A stretch of DNA of 64,000 nucleotides from Methylomonas sp. AM2-LC (GTDB taxonomy: Bacteria; Pseudomonadota; Gammaproteobacteria; Methylococcales; Methylomonadaceae), in the NCBI RefSeq assembly GCF_039904985.1, contig NZ_CP157005.1, forward strand, positions 1,736,001-1,800,000, read 5' to 3'. Made by a program: the position numbers and the translations under genes. Positions 46,173 to 55,849 of this stretch are shown piece by piece. The stretch's first letter is position 1, and the number at the start of each line of letters is the position of its first letter. The notes below the pieces were generated by a model. That model ran no database searches, had not been told where the DNA came from, and worked only from the letters and a program-made list of their open reading frames with translations.

Positions 46173-48068
46173 TCAACCTTTTAAGAAGCTTGCCATAATG
46201 CCTTCTGGATCAATTCCTTGGTGAGGATATTGTTCCCACAGACCACCACAGCCTTCTTTATGTGTGCCTATATGAGTGTATTTAGGCGCATATCCTCTTT
46301 CCAATAACCAAGTACCCATACGACTACCCAATCCGGTTTTGCGATTAAATGCTTCAACCACTAACACGCGTGGAGAGTTACCAATTTTAGCCAGCATTTC
46401 TTCATCAACCACATTCAATGTTGGTTTATTGATTAGACCTACATCGATACCTTGTTGTTTTAAACGTTCAACGGCATCCAATGAGCGATATAAAGCGTCA
46501 CCGAAGCTAACAATATAACCTTGGGTACCTTCGCGGATTACTTCATCTTTACCAGGGACAAATTTGTAATCGCCACCAAAAAACTCCTGACCTTTACTAT
46601 CCAGAATAGTGGGGACTTTAGAGCGGGTGGAAAACACAAAGCGTAAACCTGGATCAAAAAATATTGATTCCAGACACGCTTTCATTTGCAATGGATCTGC
46701 TGGGAAATACAGATTGGTAGCATAACCATCACTCAAACCATTGTCGGCGAAAAAGTTATTTAAGCCAAAGTGACAGGTATTGTCTGCCATATCATCAATA
46801 CCGGAATGCGAGTAATGACTTAATACATTGGAATTGTTCAATCTGGCCATAGTAATTTCGGAAAGTGTCATTTCCAGAAACGCACTAAAGGTACCAAAAA
46901 TACCTTGCTTGCCTTTTTCCATACCAAAACCGGCAGCAGCTGAGAAATTTCCGCGTTCCATGATGCCAGAAGCAATAAAAATTTCTGGGAAAGCATCGTG
47001 AATTTTCTTTAAACCACAAGAACCTTCCAAATCGCTGTCAATTACCCGAACTTTTTCCAAACGTTCTGCTGGGCTAAGACGGCTCAATATAGCCACAGCA
47101 GCATCACCAAACACATTGCGGTTTGCATCCCATTTATCACTGGAACCAAGGAAAACTGCGTCATTTTTAGGTGCTTTAACGCCCTTAAGAAATTCAACAG
47201 CCTCTGTTCTGCCTTTGGCTTCCAGATACTCCAGTGCCACTTTTACTGACACAACATCGTGGCCGTGGGTAGAACCTTCAAGGCCAGCTATGCCAGGACA
47301 CATAGGGCGGTGATTGATTACCGCAACTGGACCTGGGGTATTGATGGCGGTTACGATGCGTTGGTAAAGGTCATCAATATCTTCGCCATTGCCTTCTAAT
47401 ACAGTTAGTCCATGTCCCGCCAGCGTTTTTGCGGTAGAGCAACCACCTAAGTATTTTGAAGGGTGTCCAGCTATGGTGACATCGTTATCGTCGATAATCA
47501 GTTTAACATTCAGGTTTTGTGCAACTGCCAAGCGGGCAGCTTCTGCATCATTACCTTCCTGCTGCGAACCATCCGAACCTAAACAAAACAATATTTTATT
47601 AGGGTTGGCAATGGCTACACCGTTAACATATGGCCACATATGGCCTAAACGACCCGAGCTAAATTTAACACCAGGAGTAAAGCCTAATTCTGGATGACCC
47701 GGTAAGTGTGAGTGTGCCGCACGGTATTGAGTCAAACGTTCGGCAGGTAAGTCACCATTAAGGGTAGACATTAAATATTGAGTAGCAACCCGATGTCCAG
47801 CTTCGTCGAAGAAAATGGGTACGAATTGTTCGGCTGCTCCGCGAAACAAGGCATCCATAATGACTACTTCTGGTACGGTATCATAGGGGCCGCCGGTATG
47901 ACCACCTACACCACGCGCAGCACCCGTCGCAGTGAAAAATACAATAGCATCGCGGCAAAGTTGAATATTCGCTTGTAAAGCTGTGCGTTGTTCGGCAGTT
48001 AATGTTGGATTGCCTGGATTTAAACTAATACGCTGATAAGCGCTTAGATCAATGGGAAAAGTTGCCAT
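46173..48068 (-). CDS. tkt: Transketolase
   Basis: A 631-residue thiamine-diphosphate enzyme moving two-carbon units between sugar phosphates. The N-terminal thiamine-binding domain contains SSGRLGHMWPYVNGVAIA (about 138-155) and GSDGSQQEGNDAEAARLA (about 165-182), with Glu-Asn binding the cofactor metal. The pyrimidine domain starts near 330 and contains ERGNFSAAAGFGMEKGKQGI. The C-terminal domain is complete. It is shorter than E. coli TktA (663) and lacks its first residues. In the RuMP and pentose-phosphate cycles it acts next to the phosphoketolase encoded at 28.7 kb. Ribosome site AAAGGG precedes ATG 48066-48068. Confidence 0.87.
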   Translation of the reverse strand: MATFPIDLSAYQRISLNPGNPTLTAEQRTALQANIQLCRDAIVFFTATGAARGVGGHTGGPYDTVPEVVIMDALFRGAAEQFVPIFFDEAGHRVATQYLMSTLNGDLPAERLTQYRAAHSHLPGHPELGFTPGVKFSSGRLGHMWPYVNGVAIANPNKILFCLGSDGSQQEGNDAEAARLAVAQNLNVKLIIDDNDVTIAGHPSKYLGGCSTAKTLAGHGLTVLEGNGEDIDDLYQRIVTAINTPGPVAVINHRPMCPGIAGLEGSTHGHDVVSVKVALEYLEAKGRTEAVEFLKGVKAPKNDAVFLGSSDKWDANRNVFGDAAVAILSRLSPAERLEKVRVIDSDLEGSCGLKKIHDAFPEIFIASGIMERGNFSAAAGFGMEKGKQGIFGTFSAFLEMTLSEITMARLNNSNVLSHYSHSGIDDMADNTCHFGLNNFFADNGLSDGYATNLYFPADPLQMKACLESIFFDPGLRFVFSTRSKVPTILDSKGQEFFGGDYKFVPGKDEVIREGTQGYIVSFGDALYRSLDAVERLKQQGIDVGLINKPTLNVVDEEMLAKIGNSPRVLVVEAFNRKTGLGSRMGTWLLERGYAPKYTHIGTHKEGCGGLWEQYPHQGIDPEGIMASFLKG

Positions 48069-48763
48069 AGTAATACCCTTTAGGTAAGGCTTTTTTAGTT
48101 ATAAACAGGCGCTGAGTCGTTGCGCTGTCGCTCCACATCACAGTGCGGCAGTTAAATAAAGTAACCACCAATAATGTGAATTTGTTGTGGGTTTTTTACA
48201 AATACTGATGCTTTTTATACAAAAGCTTCGCTTTATACCCCACACTTAAATTTCACTTTTCTATGCTGCTCCGCCAACCTTACACCTTATCAATCCTTTT
48301 ATGCAAGAATTTTAGTCACTACTCCACATAATCAACTGACTACAAGGCTTTCGCAAGGATTTTTTAGGTCAAAAATTTCCCTAAAAATCACTTCAGTTAA
48401 ACAAGATTCTAATGAAATAAACTCTTAGATTAAAGGCTATTGACGCACGTACCTACATAAATCAAATCATCCTCTTAGCCTGTGCAACACAGGCGTACCC
48501 CAAGAGCTAATCCCAGCTGTTGCCCCATGGGGATATTGTTTCTTTTCAAGATAAAACTAACATTCTTGTTATAAGTTGTATTACATCTTGGATGCTTGAA
48601 ATTCTATGTTTAGAGTTTCTATGGGCTCGGTGTTTACCAATAACAGACTGACTAGTCTGGGCTTTGTGGATACTTAATTGATCAAAGAACTGTTTTTAAT
48701 ACCTTTCGAAAGATCAGGTTAAAAATATGGGAATTTATAACTGAGGGTAAAGAGGTATCAGTA
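48069..48763. other. Intergenic region with stacked hairpins
   Basis: About 695 bases contain no gene I can support. At 48478-48534 there are three adjacent palindromes: GCCTGTG-CAA-CACAGGC (48478-48494), AGCT-AATCCC-AGCT, and CCCCATGGGG. The cluster is unusually structured and GC-richer than its surroundings. It could be a small RNA, the 5' leader of the transketolase gene, or a REP element. No named riboswitch was recognised. Confidence 0.4.
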
Positions 48764-49039
48764 ATGCTAAAAACGTCTGTCCAAAAAAACATATTAATTA
48801 TTTTGGTTTTGGTGATTGTTGGTATGCTAACTTTAATAACTAGCAACGCTACTAACCATGTTGAAGCGACTGCCAATAGATTAAACCAGAGTGACGCTGA
48901 CAACCCAACGGATGTAAATTGGTATCTTAACCATACTGTTGAAGCGCAACAAATAGTTCAGAAATGCCATGAAAATACTATTCAAGACTCTCAAAATTGT
49001 ATTAATGCTGAGTTTGCAACAAAGCTTACTGGTAAATAA
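48764..49039 (+). CDS. Small membrane-anchored protein resembling EexN/TrbK entry-exclusion proteins
   Basis: A 91-residue protein. One N-terminal helix (KNILIILVLVIVGMLTLIT, about 8-27) is followed by a periplasmic part with WYLNHTVEAQQIVQKCHEN, then SQNCINAEFATKL. The spacing W-Y-L-x-H...C...C-x-N-A matches the EexN/TrbK family of plasmid entry-exclusion lipoproteins, but here there is a helix instead of a lipobox. No conjugation genes are nearby, so the role is open. GGGTAAAGAGG precedes the ATG. Confidence 0.55.
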   Translation: MLKTSVQKNILIILVLVIVGMLTLITSNATNHVEATANRLNQSDADNPTDVNWYLNHTVEAQQIVQKCHENTIQDSQNCINAEFATKLTGK

Positions 49040-49267
49040 TTAACAGCCCTAAATTATGTGCCAAAACAGGTTCCCAAGTTGGGAGGGATAAGTAATAATG
49101 GCAAGCAAATTTTGAAATAAAATGATTTCTGAAATACAGAAATGTGGCTTTTAAAAAACCCTCAAGCTACAGCTTCTCAAGGTAAATTGATTAAATAGTC
49201 TTGTTTTTATACTCTCTGATGCAAAAAAACGCAGCAAGTGTTTACTTAATTTATTTTTTGTTAATCC

Positions 49268-50698
49268 ATGTACATCTTTGATTCACGAACTGCTTTTTTG
49301 ATTGTAGGCACCTTATATCTATTACTGCCAAGTTTTACCTGGATAGTCTTGTCAAAACTCCGTAACGTCCAAGTTGCCTATTGGTGCGGCGGGGGGGTAC
49401 TGGTGGGTAGTAGTATGATTCTGGGGGCACTCAATGGCATTATTCCTAACTGGGTCACTGTTTTTGTCAGTTCAGTAATGTTTTTCATAGCCCAACTCTT
49501 CCGCATCCAAACTTTTCGACTTGATATCGATAAGCCCATACCTTTAAATCTAATGCTACTTGCTGTAGTCGTTTACAGTCTGATCGTTTATTGGCTGCAT
49601 TATATTTTAGAAAACTATGTGCTACGTGCGCAATTTAACAGTGTTGTTGTATCTGCTTTGCTTTTTTATCTAGTTTCATTAGTCTGGCGTATCGGACGTA
49701 ATGAAAAGAGTGAAAATGCATTATGGATAGGACGGGTGTTTGTACTTGTTGCAATAGTACTATTAATCCGGGTGTGTTTTTTGATAGGTAAGACGGGTGA
49801 TGCTGTTGTTTATCAAGAAGGGCTTATAGCTAACTTGGTGATGATGAGCAGCTTGCTGGCCGCAGTGGTAAGCCATTTTAGTTATATAGGTTTGGCTTTG
49901 GATCGTTCCATGCGGCGTGAAGTTAAAGCAGCGGCGGAATTGGCGAGAGATGAAGAAAATCAGCGTCTGGGTTTGCAGATTGCGCAACTTGATCGTCAAC
50001 GCAGTTTAGGTGAGTTGTCAGCTTCACTGAGCCATGAGTTAAATCAACCGCTCACGGCGATTTTGACCAATGCACAATTAGCAAAACGAGGTATCCATAC
50101 CGGACGGTTTACACAACACCAGATTGTAGACTGTTTTGAAAAAATTATTTACAACACTCAGCGGGCTGATAAGATCATTGATCGGATTCGCGATTTTATT
50201 CGCCCCATGCCAGTAAGAAACGAAACAGTCGATGTTAACCGGGTGGTTAGAGAAGTCGCTGAGTTGGTTAGTGCCGATTTAAGAAGAATGAATATCAGTT
50301 TAATTCTTTCAAGTGCTGCTGAACCTATTCTTATCAATGGCGACCCTATACTGCTGTCACAAATTGTATTTAATCTATTTCGCAATGCCATTCAGGCTTT
50401 ATCGCATGTTTCAAAACGAGAGATTAGAGTGTTTTGTAGTTATGAAAATGAGCATGCCATGTTACGCATTCAAGATAGTGGTTCAGGAATGACTGCTGAG
50501 ACGCTGGCTAAAATAGGAACGCCTTTTTTTACCACTAAAGTCAATGGCTTAGGTGTGGGGCTGTCAATTTCAATAGGGATAGCAAAGCAGATGGGCGGTA
50601 AGCTAAGTTTTGCCAATGTGGAGGCGCGGGATGGCAATGGTGCAATTTTTGTACTTAATTTACCCGCTGTGCGTAAGGATAAATATGACCATGCCTAA
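49268..50698 (+). CDS. Sensor histidine kinase with a seven-helix-type membrane domain
   Basis: A 476-residue kinase. Residues 1-215 hold about seven membrane helices without a periplasmic domain, suggesting detection of a membrane or lipophilic signal. A short coiled coil precedes the H-box SLSHELNQPLTAILTN (His near 257) of the FixL/DctB/TodS subfamily. The N and G boxes (NLFRNAIQAL; VGLSISIGIAKQMGG) follow. Its stop codon overlaps the start of the FixJ-like regulator gene, so the two form one operon and a cognate pair. The signal cannot be identified. Confidence 0.85.
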   Translation: MYIFDSRTAFLIVGTLYLLLPSFTWIVLSKLRNVQVAYWCGGGVLVGSSMILGALNGIIPNWVTVFVSSVMFFIAQLFRIQTFRLDIDKPIPLNLMLLAVVVYSLIVYWLHYILENYVLRAQFNSVVVSALLFYLVSLVWRIGRNEKSENALWIGRVFVLVAIVLLIRVCFLIGKTGDAVVYQEGLIANLVMMSSLLAAVVSHFSYIGLALDRSMRREVKAAAELARDEENQRLGLQIAQLDRQRSLGELSASLSHELNQPLTAILTNAQLAKRGIHTGRFTQHQIVDCFEKIIYNTQRADKIIDRIRDFIRPMPVRNETVDVNRVVREVAELVSADLRRMNISLILSSAAEPILINGDPILLSQIVFNLFRNAIQALSHVSKREIRVFCSYENEHAMLRIQDSGSGMTAETLAKIGTPFFTTKVNGLGVGLSISIGIAKQMGGKLSFANVEARDGNGAIFVLNLPAVRKDKYDHA

Positions 50699-51431
50699 AG
50701 CCAGTCGTCATTTTTTAACACCTTTTGAGCTGGAATTTGCAGAACGTTGTGCGCTAGGATTGGTGGTGATCATTGATGACGATTATGAGATTCTTTCTGC
50801 GCTGGCCGCTTTGATTAAATTTGAAGGCTATGCATGCAAAACTTACACCTCAGCGTTGACTTATCTGCAAGTATTAAATGAAAATCGACACGTGTTACCC
50901 GGTCCACGTTGCGTGCTTTGTGATGTAAGAATGCCAGAAATGGATGGTTTGCAATTACAACAGCGTTTGGCAAAACTGAACGACACACCCATGTTGTTGA
51001 TGAGCGGAGGTAGTGGTGCACAGGAAGTGGTTAGCGCTTTTCATGCGGGTGCGCTGGATTTTTTGATTAAACCCGTAGACACAGACAGGTTGTTGGCTGC
51101 CGTGACCAATGCCTTACAGATTAGCAATGAACGGCAAATACTTGATAAAAAGAAATATTTCTTCGCCGCTCGCATTAAGACCCTGACAACACGTGAACTT
51201 GATATTGCCCAGCGCGTGGCGGCTGGACAAACTAATCCGTCAATTGCTGCTGAAATTGGAATTGCGTTGCGAACGGTAAAGCTCTATCGCAAGCGTGCTA
51301 TGGATAAACTGGGCATAGTTAAAACCTTGGATTTGGTACGCATTGCTGATGAAGGCTACTTGAATGGGGTAAATAACCTTAAAGCTGAACAGTGTATTAG
51401 CAGTTTTCAGAGTGATTGCGTGGATTTTTAA
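50685..51431 (+). CDS. FixJ/NarL-family response regulator
   Basis: About 248 residues, starting with ATG 50685 (alternative 50691) after AAGGAT and overlapping the kinase gene by 14 bases. The receiver (about 25-140) has VVIIDDDYEI, the phospho-acceptor Asp in CVLCDVRMPEMDG and Lys in LDFLIKPVD. The C-terminal LuxR-type helix-turn-helix is LTTRELDIAQRVAAGQTNPS with AIALRTVKLYRKRAMDKLG-like recognition. FixJ-type regulators pair with kinases of the FixL type, as here. A 20-residue N-terminal extension precedes the receiver. Confidence 0.86.
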   Translation: MTMPKASRHFLTPFELEFAERCALGLVVIIDDDYEILSALAALIKFEGYACKTYTSALTYLQVLNENRHVLPGPRCVLCDVRMPEMDGLQLQQRLAKLNDTPMLLMSGGSGAQEVVSAFHAGALDFLIKPVDTDRLLAAVTNALQISNERQILDKKKYFFAARIKTLTTRELDIAQRVAAGQTNPSIAAEIGIALRTVKLYRKRAMDKLGIVKTLDLVRIADEGYLNGVNNLKAEQCISSFQSDCVDF

Positions 51432-51725
51432 TTCGGTATCAGATTCGAGACATTGGCTAGTAGTTTGTACAAGAGTAAAGCGGATCACTTGAACCACTCT
51501 GTTCCCAAAAATGGCATAGAACTGTCCATTCAAGCTTGAATTCAGCGACGCCTAATTGACACAAAAAAATGTCTGCATAAATGTAAAGTTCTTGCCAATT
51601 CACATACAAAATAATATTTAACAATTATACTTAATATCGAATCAACCAATGTGCGTAGGTTTCCAGTTTCACTGACTTATAACATAATAGAAAGTGAGTT
51701 TTCGTAAGCATCATCCATCATTTAT

Positions 51726-52595
51726 ATGGCCCAAGTTATTGAAGAAGAAACCGCAAATAAATTGCTGAAAGGAATTTGTATACCACCACAACCGCAAATT
51801 ATGGTTGATCTACAAATGGAAATGCAGATGCCTGAAACCAGTTTAGAAAATATTTGCGCAATTATCAGTAAAGATATTGGTATTTCGGGATGTATTCTAA
51901 AAGTAGTTAATAGCCCATTTTTCAAATTAAGCAATCAGATAGCGTCCATTAAAGAAGCGCTTTGCCTGCTGGGGATTGTAAATATAGCCAATATTATTAA
52001 TTCACTGTCGATTCGAGATAGCTTTTCCGATGCTAAAATTATTGAAATGACACCTTTCTGGGACAACGCCATGGATGTGGCTATGACCAGTGCAGCCATT
52101 TCCCGACAGCTAGGTCTAGCAACACCTGATGAAGCTTATACGCTGGGGTTGTTTCATAATACCGGTATTCCGTTATTAGTTGATAAGCATCCGCAATATC
52201 CAAAAATACTGGCGGAAGCGTATAACGAATCCAAACGAAAGATTACGGATATCGAAAACGATAGAATTGGAACCAATCATGCGGTGGTGGGTTATTTTGT
52301 TGCTAAAGCCTGGAAATTACCTTCTTACCTAGCCGAAGTTATTGCCAGTCATCACAAAACCGAAGACATTTTTGCTGACATAGTGCAAACCGACAAGCAT
52401 CAGAAAAACTTGCTAGCTATTCTTAAATTGGCAGAAAACACCTGTAAATCCTGTCAGACTTTTGGTCACACACGAGTTGATCATGAATTTTTGCGCATCA
52501 AAAAAAACATCTTGATATACATCGGACTCAGTGAATATGATTTTGAAGATTTACAGCACGAACTGCTTGAGATGAGTCAAAGTTACACGCGTTGA
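51726..52595 (+). CDS. HDOD domain protein
   Basis: A 289-residue soluble protein. Almost all of it is one HDOD domain, a non-catalytic relative of HD hydrolases. It has ICIPPQPQIMVDL at the start, KDIGISGCILKVVNSPFF (about 62-79), TLGLFHNTGIPLLVDKHP and the pseudo-active-site stretch NHAVVGYFVAKAWKLP. HDOD proteins act in signalling, often in chemotaxis, motility or stress pathways, as scaffolds. No kinase or GGDEF domain is fused. The ATG at 51726 is clear; a convergent sigma54 activator gene ends 17 bases downstream. Confidence 0.86.
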   Translation: MAQVIEEETANKLLKGICIPPQPQIMVDLQMEMQMPETSLENICAIISKDIGISGCILKVVNSPFFKLSNQIASIKEALCLLGIVNIANIINSLSIRDSFSDAKIIEMTPFWDNAMDVAMTSAAISRQLGLATPDEAYTLGLFHNTGIPLLVDKHPQYPKILAEAYNESKRKITDIENDRIGTNHAVVGYFVAKAWKLPSYLAEVIASHHKTEDIFADIVQTDKHQKNLLAILKLAENTCKSCQTFGHTRVDHEFLRIKKNILIYIGLSEYDFEDLQHELLEMSQSYTR

Positions 52596-52611
52596 TGGCG
52601 TGGGCTAGAGG

Positions 52612-53580
52612 TTAGTCGCTGAACTTGGGGGTATCAATACTCATTTTACGTAGTCTGTAGTATAAAGTGAATCTCGATATACCCAGTAACTTGGCAGATT
52701 TGCTGTAATTACCTTGAGATCTTTGCAATGCTTGCTGAATAAAACTGGTTAGCAGTGTATCTAGTTTTACTCCATCAGAAGGTAAGTTAAAGCTGGATGG
52801 CATTACATTTAAACTATGTTTGATAATTTCCGGTGGCAGGCTGTCAGTTTCAATCGTTTTACCCGACATTAAGATACTAAATCGTTCACACAAGTTACGA
52901 AGTTCGCGTATGTTACCCGGCCAAGGGTAATTAGTTAAGGATTGCAACGACGATGGGCTAAACTTAGCAACAGGTAAAGCATGGGTTTTGGCGTAGTTGC
53001 TAAAAAAATGCTCAGTAAGGGCCTCAATATCTTCCAGTCTTTCACGTAGCGGAGGCAATTCTATGGGAATTACATTCAGACGAAAATACAAATCCTGACG
53101 AAAGGTGCCTTGTAAAATTTCCTTATTTAAATCAGTATTTGTGGCCGCTAAAATGCGCACATTTAATTTATGCGTTTTGGTGTCACCCACCGCCATATAT
53201 TCACCAGATTCAAGAAAGCGTAATAATTTGCCTTGAATCGGTAAGCTTAAAGAGTTAATTTCATCCAAAAATAATGTGCCGCCATTTGCTGCTTTTAGCA
53301 ATCCTTCTTTATCGGCTGTGGCACCCGTAAATGCACCTTTTTTATGACCAAATAATTCGGACTCCACCAGACTTTCTGGTAGTGCTGCACAATTTAAGGT
53401 AATAAACGCTTTATCTCTTCGCGAACTTTCTTGTTGAAGGGCGTGTGCCAGCACTTCTTTACCTGTACCAGTCTCTCCGGTAATGAGTACCGTGACATCG
53501 GAACTCGAAACGATGCGTGCACTGTTGATTACATCGGCCATTATTGGAGACTGACCAATAAAAGCCTTGAAATTACTCAT
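52612..53580 (-). CDS. Sigma54-dependent activator without a receiver domain
   Basis: About 322 residues, starting at ATG 53578-53580 (MSNFKAFIGQSP). It consists of an AAA+ sigma54 interaction domain with Walker A TGETGTGKEV, the sigma54-contact loop KKGAFTGATAD and Walker B GGTLFLDEIN. A Fis-type helix-turn-helix follows (GNYSKSAKLLGISRFTLYYRL). There is no N-terminal sensory domain, as in PspF. It is therefore either constitutive or held by a partner protein. No phage-shock genes lie nearby. The sigma54 promoters it serves are not identified here. Confidence 0.87.
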   Translation of the reverse strand: MSNFKAFIGQSPIMADVINSARIVSSSDVTVLITGETGTGKEVLAHALQQESSRRDKAFITLNCAALPESLVESELFGHKKGAFTGATADKEGLLKAANGGTLFLDEINSLSLPIQGKLLRFLESGEYMAVGDTKTHKLNVRILAATNTDLNKEILQGTFRQDLYFRLNVIPIELPPLRERLEDIEALTEHFFSNYAKTHALPVAKFSPSSLQSLTNYPWPGNIRELRNLCERFSILMSGKTIETDSLPPEIIKHSLNVMPSSFNLPSDGVKLDTLLTSFIQQALQRSQGNYSKSAKLLGISRFTLYYRLRKMSIDTPKFSD

Positions 53581-53911
53581 AACAAAGTATCTCCCTAAAC
53601 TCTTGATAGACGTAATGTGTGTGCAATTCAATAAATGCAATCAGATGCTGTTATGCCTCTGTTAACACAAAAATGGTGAGCAGTTTATGTTGAGTATAGT
53701 TGTCACACTATTGGACGATAGGGCAATAGTATTTAGCTGAGACAAATTATTTTAAAAGTGGTTTCGTCTGCACATATTTTCATTGTTAGACGTCTACTTT
53801 ATTGCGAACATAGTATCGGTTTTGCTAAGCCAATCAACTTTAGGTATTTGTTAATTGGCTTACACTGCATTCTAGAGATATTGTCTACTTTTTTTGGGGA
53901 GAGATAGACTA

Positions 53912-54280
53912 TTAACGAAAGTTAAGCGGTAAAATCAAATTTATACCCGGAGATTGCGGTGGTAAATATTGAACTGGAGGTGGAACATAAATCGGTTGTG
54001 GTGCATAACCATAGCCATAGGGCTGTACGTATGCAGGTTGTGGATAACCACCGTAGCCATTTCCATACTCCCGTCTATGTTCCCAACGCTCATGCTCGCC
54101 GCCTCGCCAGCCGTCGCGATCACCGCCACGCCCCCCTCTGTCATGTTCACCCCAATCGTCACGATCTGCAAACGCTGAAGACATAGGCAGCATGCTTAGT
54201 GTCGAAGCAATAATAAATCCCATGATGAATTTGCTTCCGGTCGATTTAAAAATTCTGGTTTTCAGTCGTAAATTTTGCAT
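53912..54280 (-). CDS. Secreted Arg/Gly/Tyr/Pro-rich protein
   Basis: A 122-residue protein with an N-terminal signal sequence (about 1-38, ending SSAFA). An Asp/Arg/Gly-rich segment follows (WGEHDRGGRGGDRDGW), then a Tyr/Pro-rich segment (YGYGYAPQPIYVPPP) and a short hydrophobic C-terminus (INLILPLNF). Such low-complexity proteins are common in proteobacterial envelopes and have no assigned function. It is the first of three small envelope-type genes, with a Spy-like gene about 200 bases upstream on the same strand. Confidence 0.65.
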   Translation of the reverse strand: MQNLRLKTRIFKSTGSKFIMGFIIASTLSMLPMSSAFADRDDWGEHDRGGRGGDRDGWRGGEHERWEHRREYGNGYGGYPQPAYVQPYGYGYAPQPIYVPPPVQYLPPQSPGINLILPLNFR

Positions 54281-54482
54281 TTTTATCCTATATTTTTAGA
54301 TTGTTTAATGCGGTTTTATGTTTCGTATTTAGTTTTTGTATAGATAAACAACAATCAAAAATCACATTTACAGCATTGCTTAGTTCGTTTTTTTTAAATC
54401 AGTCAAACTATCCATAAACTGAGTGATCCGGATTTTTTCTGACATACACTGGTTGCCCAAGTGTTTTTAGCAATACTTGCGA

Positions 54483-54959
54483 TTAATTACCAGCGGCTTC
54501 CTTGTGCGCTTTTTTGTGTTTTTGTTTACTGAAACCTTCGCGGAACAACAGGTCGGCTTCCTTTTTCTGGGTATCAGACATGCCAGAATAAAGTTCTGCA
54601 AAAGCCGGAATCAGCTTTTTTATCCCGTTTGTATGGGCTTCTGCAATCTCTGCATAGGATTTAAGATCGTCAATGGCCGTCATATTCTTGGCCTGTTCGA
54701 TTCTGGTTTGAGTTAGTGAGTCCATGTTTTTAGCTTCTTCAAGCATGACTTGCGTTACTTTTGACCATTGTGCTTCCTGCTCTGCTGTAATTTTTAATTT
54801 TGTATGCATATCCTTAATGCGTAATTCGGTTTGATCTTCGTGCGCGTCTTTATCAACGGCCAACGATAAACCGGGTACAAATAACAGGCTTGTGGCCATT
54901 GCGACTGATAAAATAAGGTGTTTACTTACATTTAAGACATTGTTGCCACTTACTTTCAC
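54483..54959 (-). CDS. Spy/CpxP-like periplasmic protein (LTxxQ type)
   Basis: About 158 residues beginning at GTG 54957-54959 with GGAG seven bases upstream. A signal peptide of about 34 residues ends SLAVD. The mature part is helical, with the LKITAEQEAQWSKV variant of the LTxxQ motif, then a SYAEIAEAHTNGIKKLIPAF stretch and a C-terminal KKEADLLFREGF. This is the Spy/CpxP chaperone family, which suppresses aggregation in the periplasm and in CpxP reports envelope stress to CpxA. No cpxAR genes are present. A metal-stress role is possible. Confidence 0.8.
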   Translation of the reverse strand: MKVSGNNVLNVSKHLILSVAMATSLLFVPGLSLAVDKDAHEDQTELRIKDMHTKLKITAEQEAQWSKVTQVMLEEAKNMDSLTQTRIEQAKNMTAIDDLKSYAEIAEAHTNGIKKLIPAFAELYSGMSDTQKKEADLLFREGFSKQKHKKAHKEAAGN

Positions 54960-55087
54960 GTTGTTACTCCAGAGTAGTTATTCAGGTTTTGATAGATTAT
55001 TAGGGGGAGGGCTCTTGTACAGCTTATTGTTATTGTTTGTCACTACTTAGGATCTTGATTGGCTGGCTTAATTAGCGCTTATCATGC

Positions 55088-55267
55088 TCATAGTTGATTG
55101 GTTGAGGTAATTGCCGGCTTGAACCATTCCTTAAAATCGATAGGCAGCTCAAGCAGAGGGGATGTTATGCAATATTTAACTAAGCCATCAGTTGTTACAT
55201 AACGACTGCTGCTGATGTTTGATTGGCTAATATTTTTGGACGTTACAGTTTTGGAGTCGATCATCAT
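55088..55267 (-). CDS. Possible 59-residue hypothetical protein
   Basis: A clean frame from ATG 55265-55267 to TGA 55088-55090. It is polar at the start (Ser, Asn, Lys) and hydrophobic-aromatic at the end (LLELPIDFKEWFKPAI). No family, signal peptide or membrane helix is recognised. No good ribosome site is visible. It is listed because it occupies an otherwise empty stretch of about 600 bases (54960-55571). Small real gene or chance frame cannot be decided here. Confidence 0.3.
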   Translation of the reverse strand: MMIDSKTVTSKNISQSNISSSRYVTTDGLVKYCITSPLLELPIDFKEWFKPAITSTNQL

Positions 55268-55571
55268 TACACCCTAAATTTTGCACTTGAAAGAAATTCT
55301 AAACTTGTTTTCTTAGAATACAGTTAAGTTTAGATTAAAATTAGATTAGGGATAGTCATTCGATGACGTGTTGAGATTTTTTATGTCGACTTGATAAATT
55401 TGCTTTTTTGTCGCGTTAACCTTGCTATACGTTGATGAGCTAGATCAAATATATTTTATTGTTTCTTTGAATGAAATAACAAATCTACAAATTGAGGTAT
55501 TGTAAAAAGTTACATATCAGTCTATGGTTATCCCATACTAAACTGCGACTGAATTCAGTCTAGGCGGCAAA

Positions 55572-55757
55572 ATGCACAAACTGATCTCTCCGTTGAAAAA
55601 TTTATCACTTGGTCTGTTTTTACTATCGGCAATATTAGCCCTTATTCAAAATAATGCATTTATTCCCATCCTCATATTTGCATTAATAAGCTATTGGGCT
55701 ATTCATCTAATCAATTTGGCGATTAGTCGAGATTTGAAAAACAAAGAAATCGAATAA
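55572..55757 (+). CDS. Small inner-membrane protein
   Basis: A 61-residue protein made mainly of two hydrophobic helices, LGLFLLSAILALI and IPILIFALISYWAIHLINLA, with a basic-acidic tail (RDLKNKEIE). It begins at ATG 55572 after GGCGGCAAA. The two-helix plan recalls small membrane proteins, but no family can be named. It stands alone between two minus-strand genes and has about 600 bases upstream that may contain its promoter. Confidence 0.5.
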   Translation: MHKLISPLKNLSLGLFLLSAILALIQNNAFIPILIFALISYWAIHLINLAISRDLKNKEIE

Positions 55758-55849
55758 GCATAAAGAGTGGATAACCCATTAACAACAATAGTTATCTACT
55801 TAAGCTGATTAAGATTTTTAGTTTCAGCTCTGGGTAAATTTACCAAGAG

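Noticed and set aside
53959..54186. Open frames on the plus strand opposite the Arg/Gly/Tyr-rich gene
   Set aside because: They mirror the biased codons of the minus-strand gene, which has a signal peptide and a sensible composition.
55420..55450. FNR-like site TTGATGAGCTAGATCAA
   Set aside because: The half sites are separated by seven bases instead of the four required for FNR/Anr, so it was not called.
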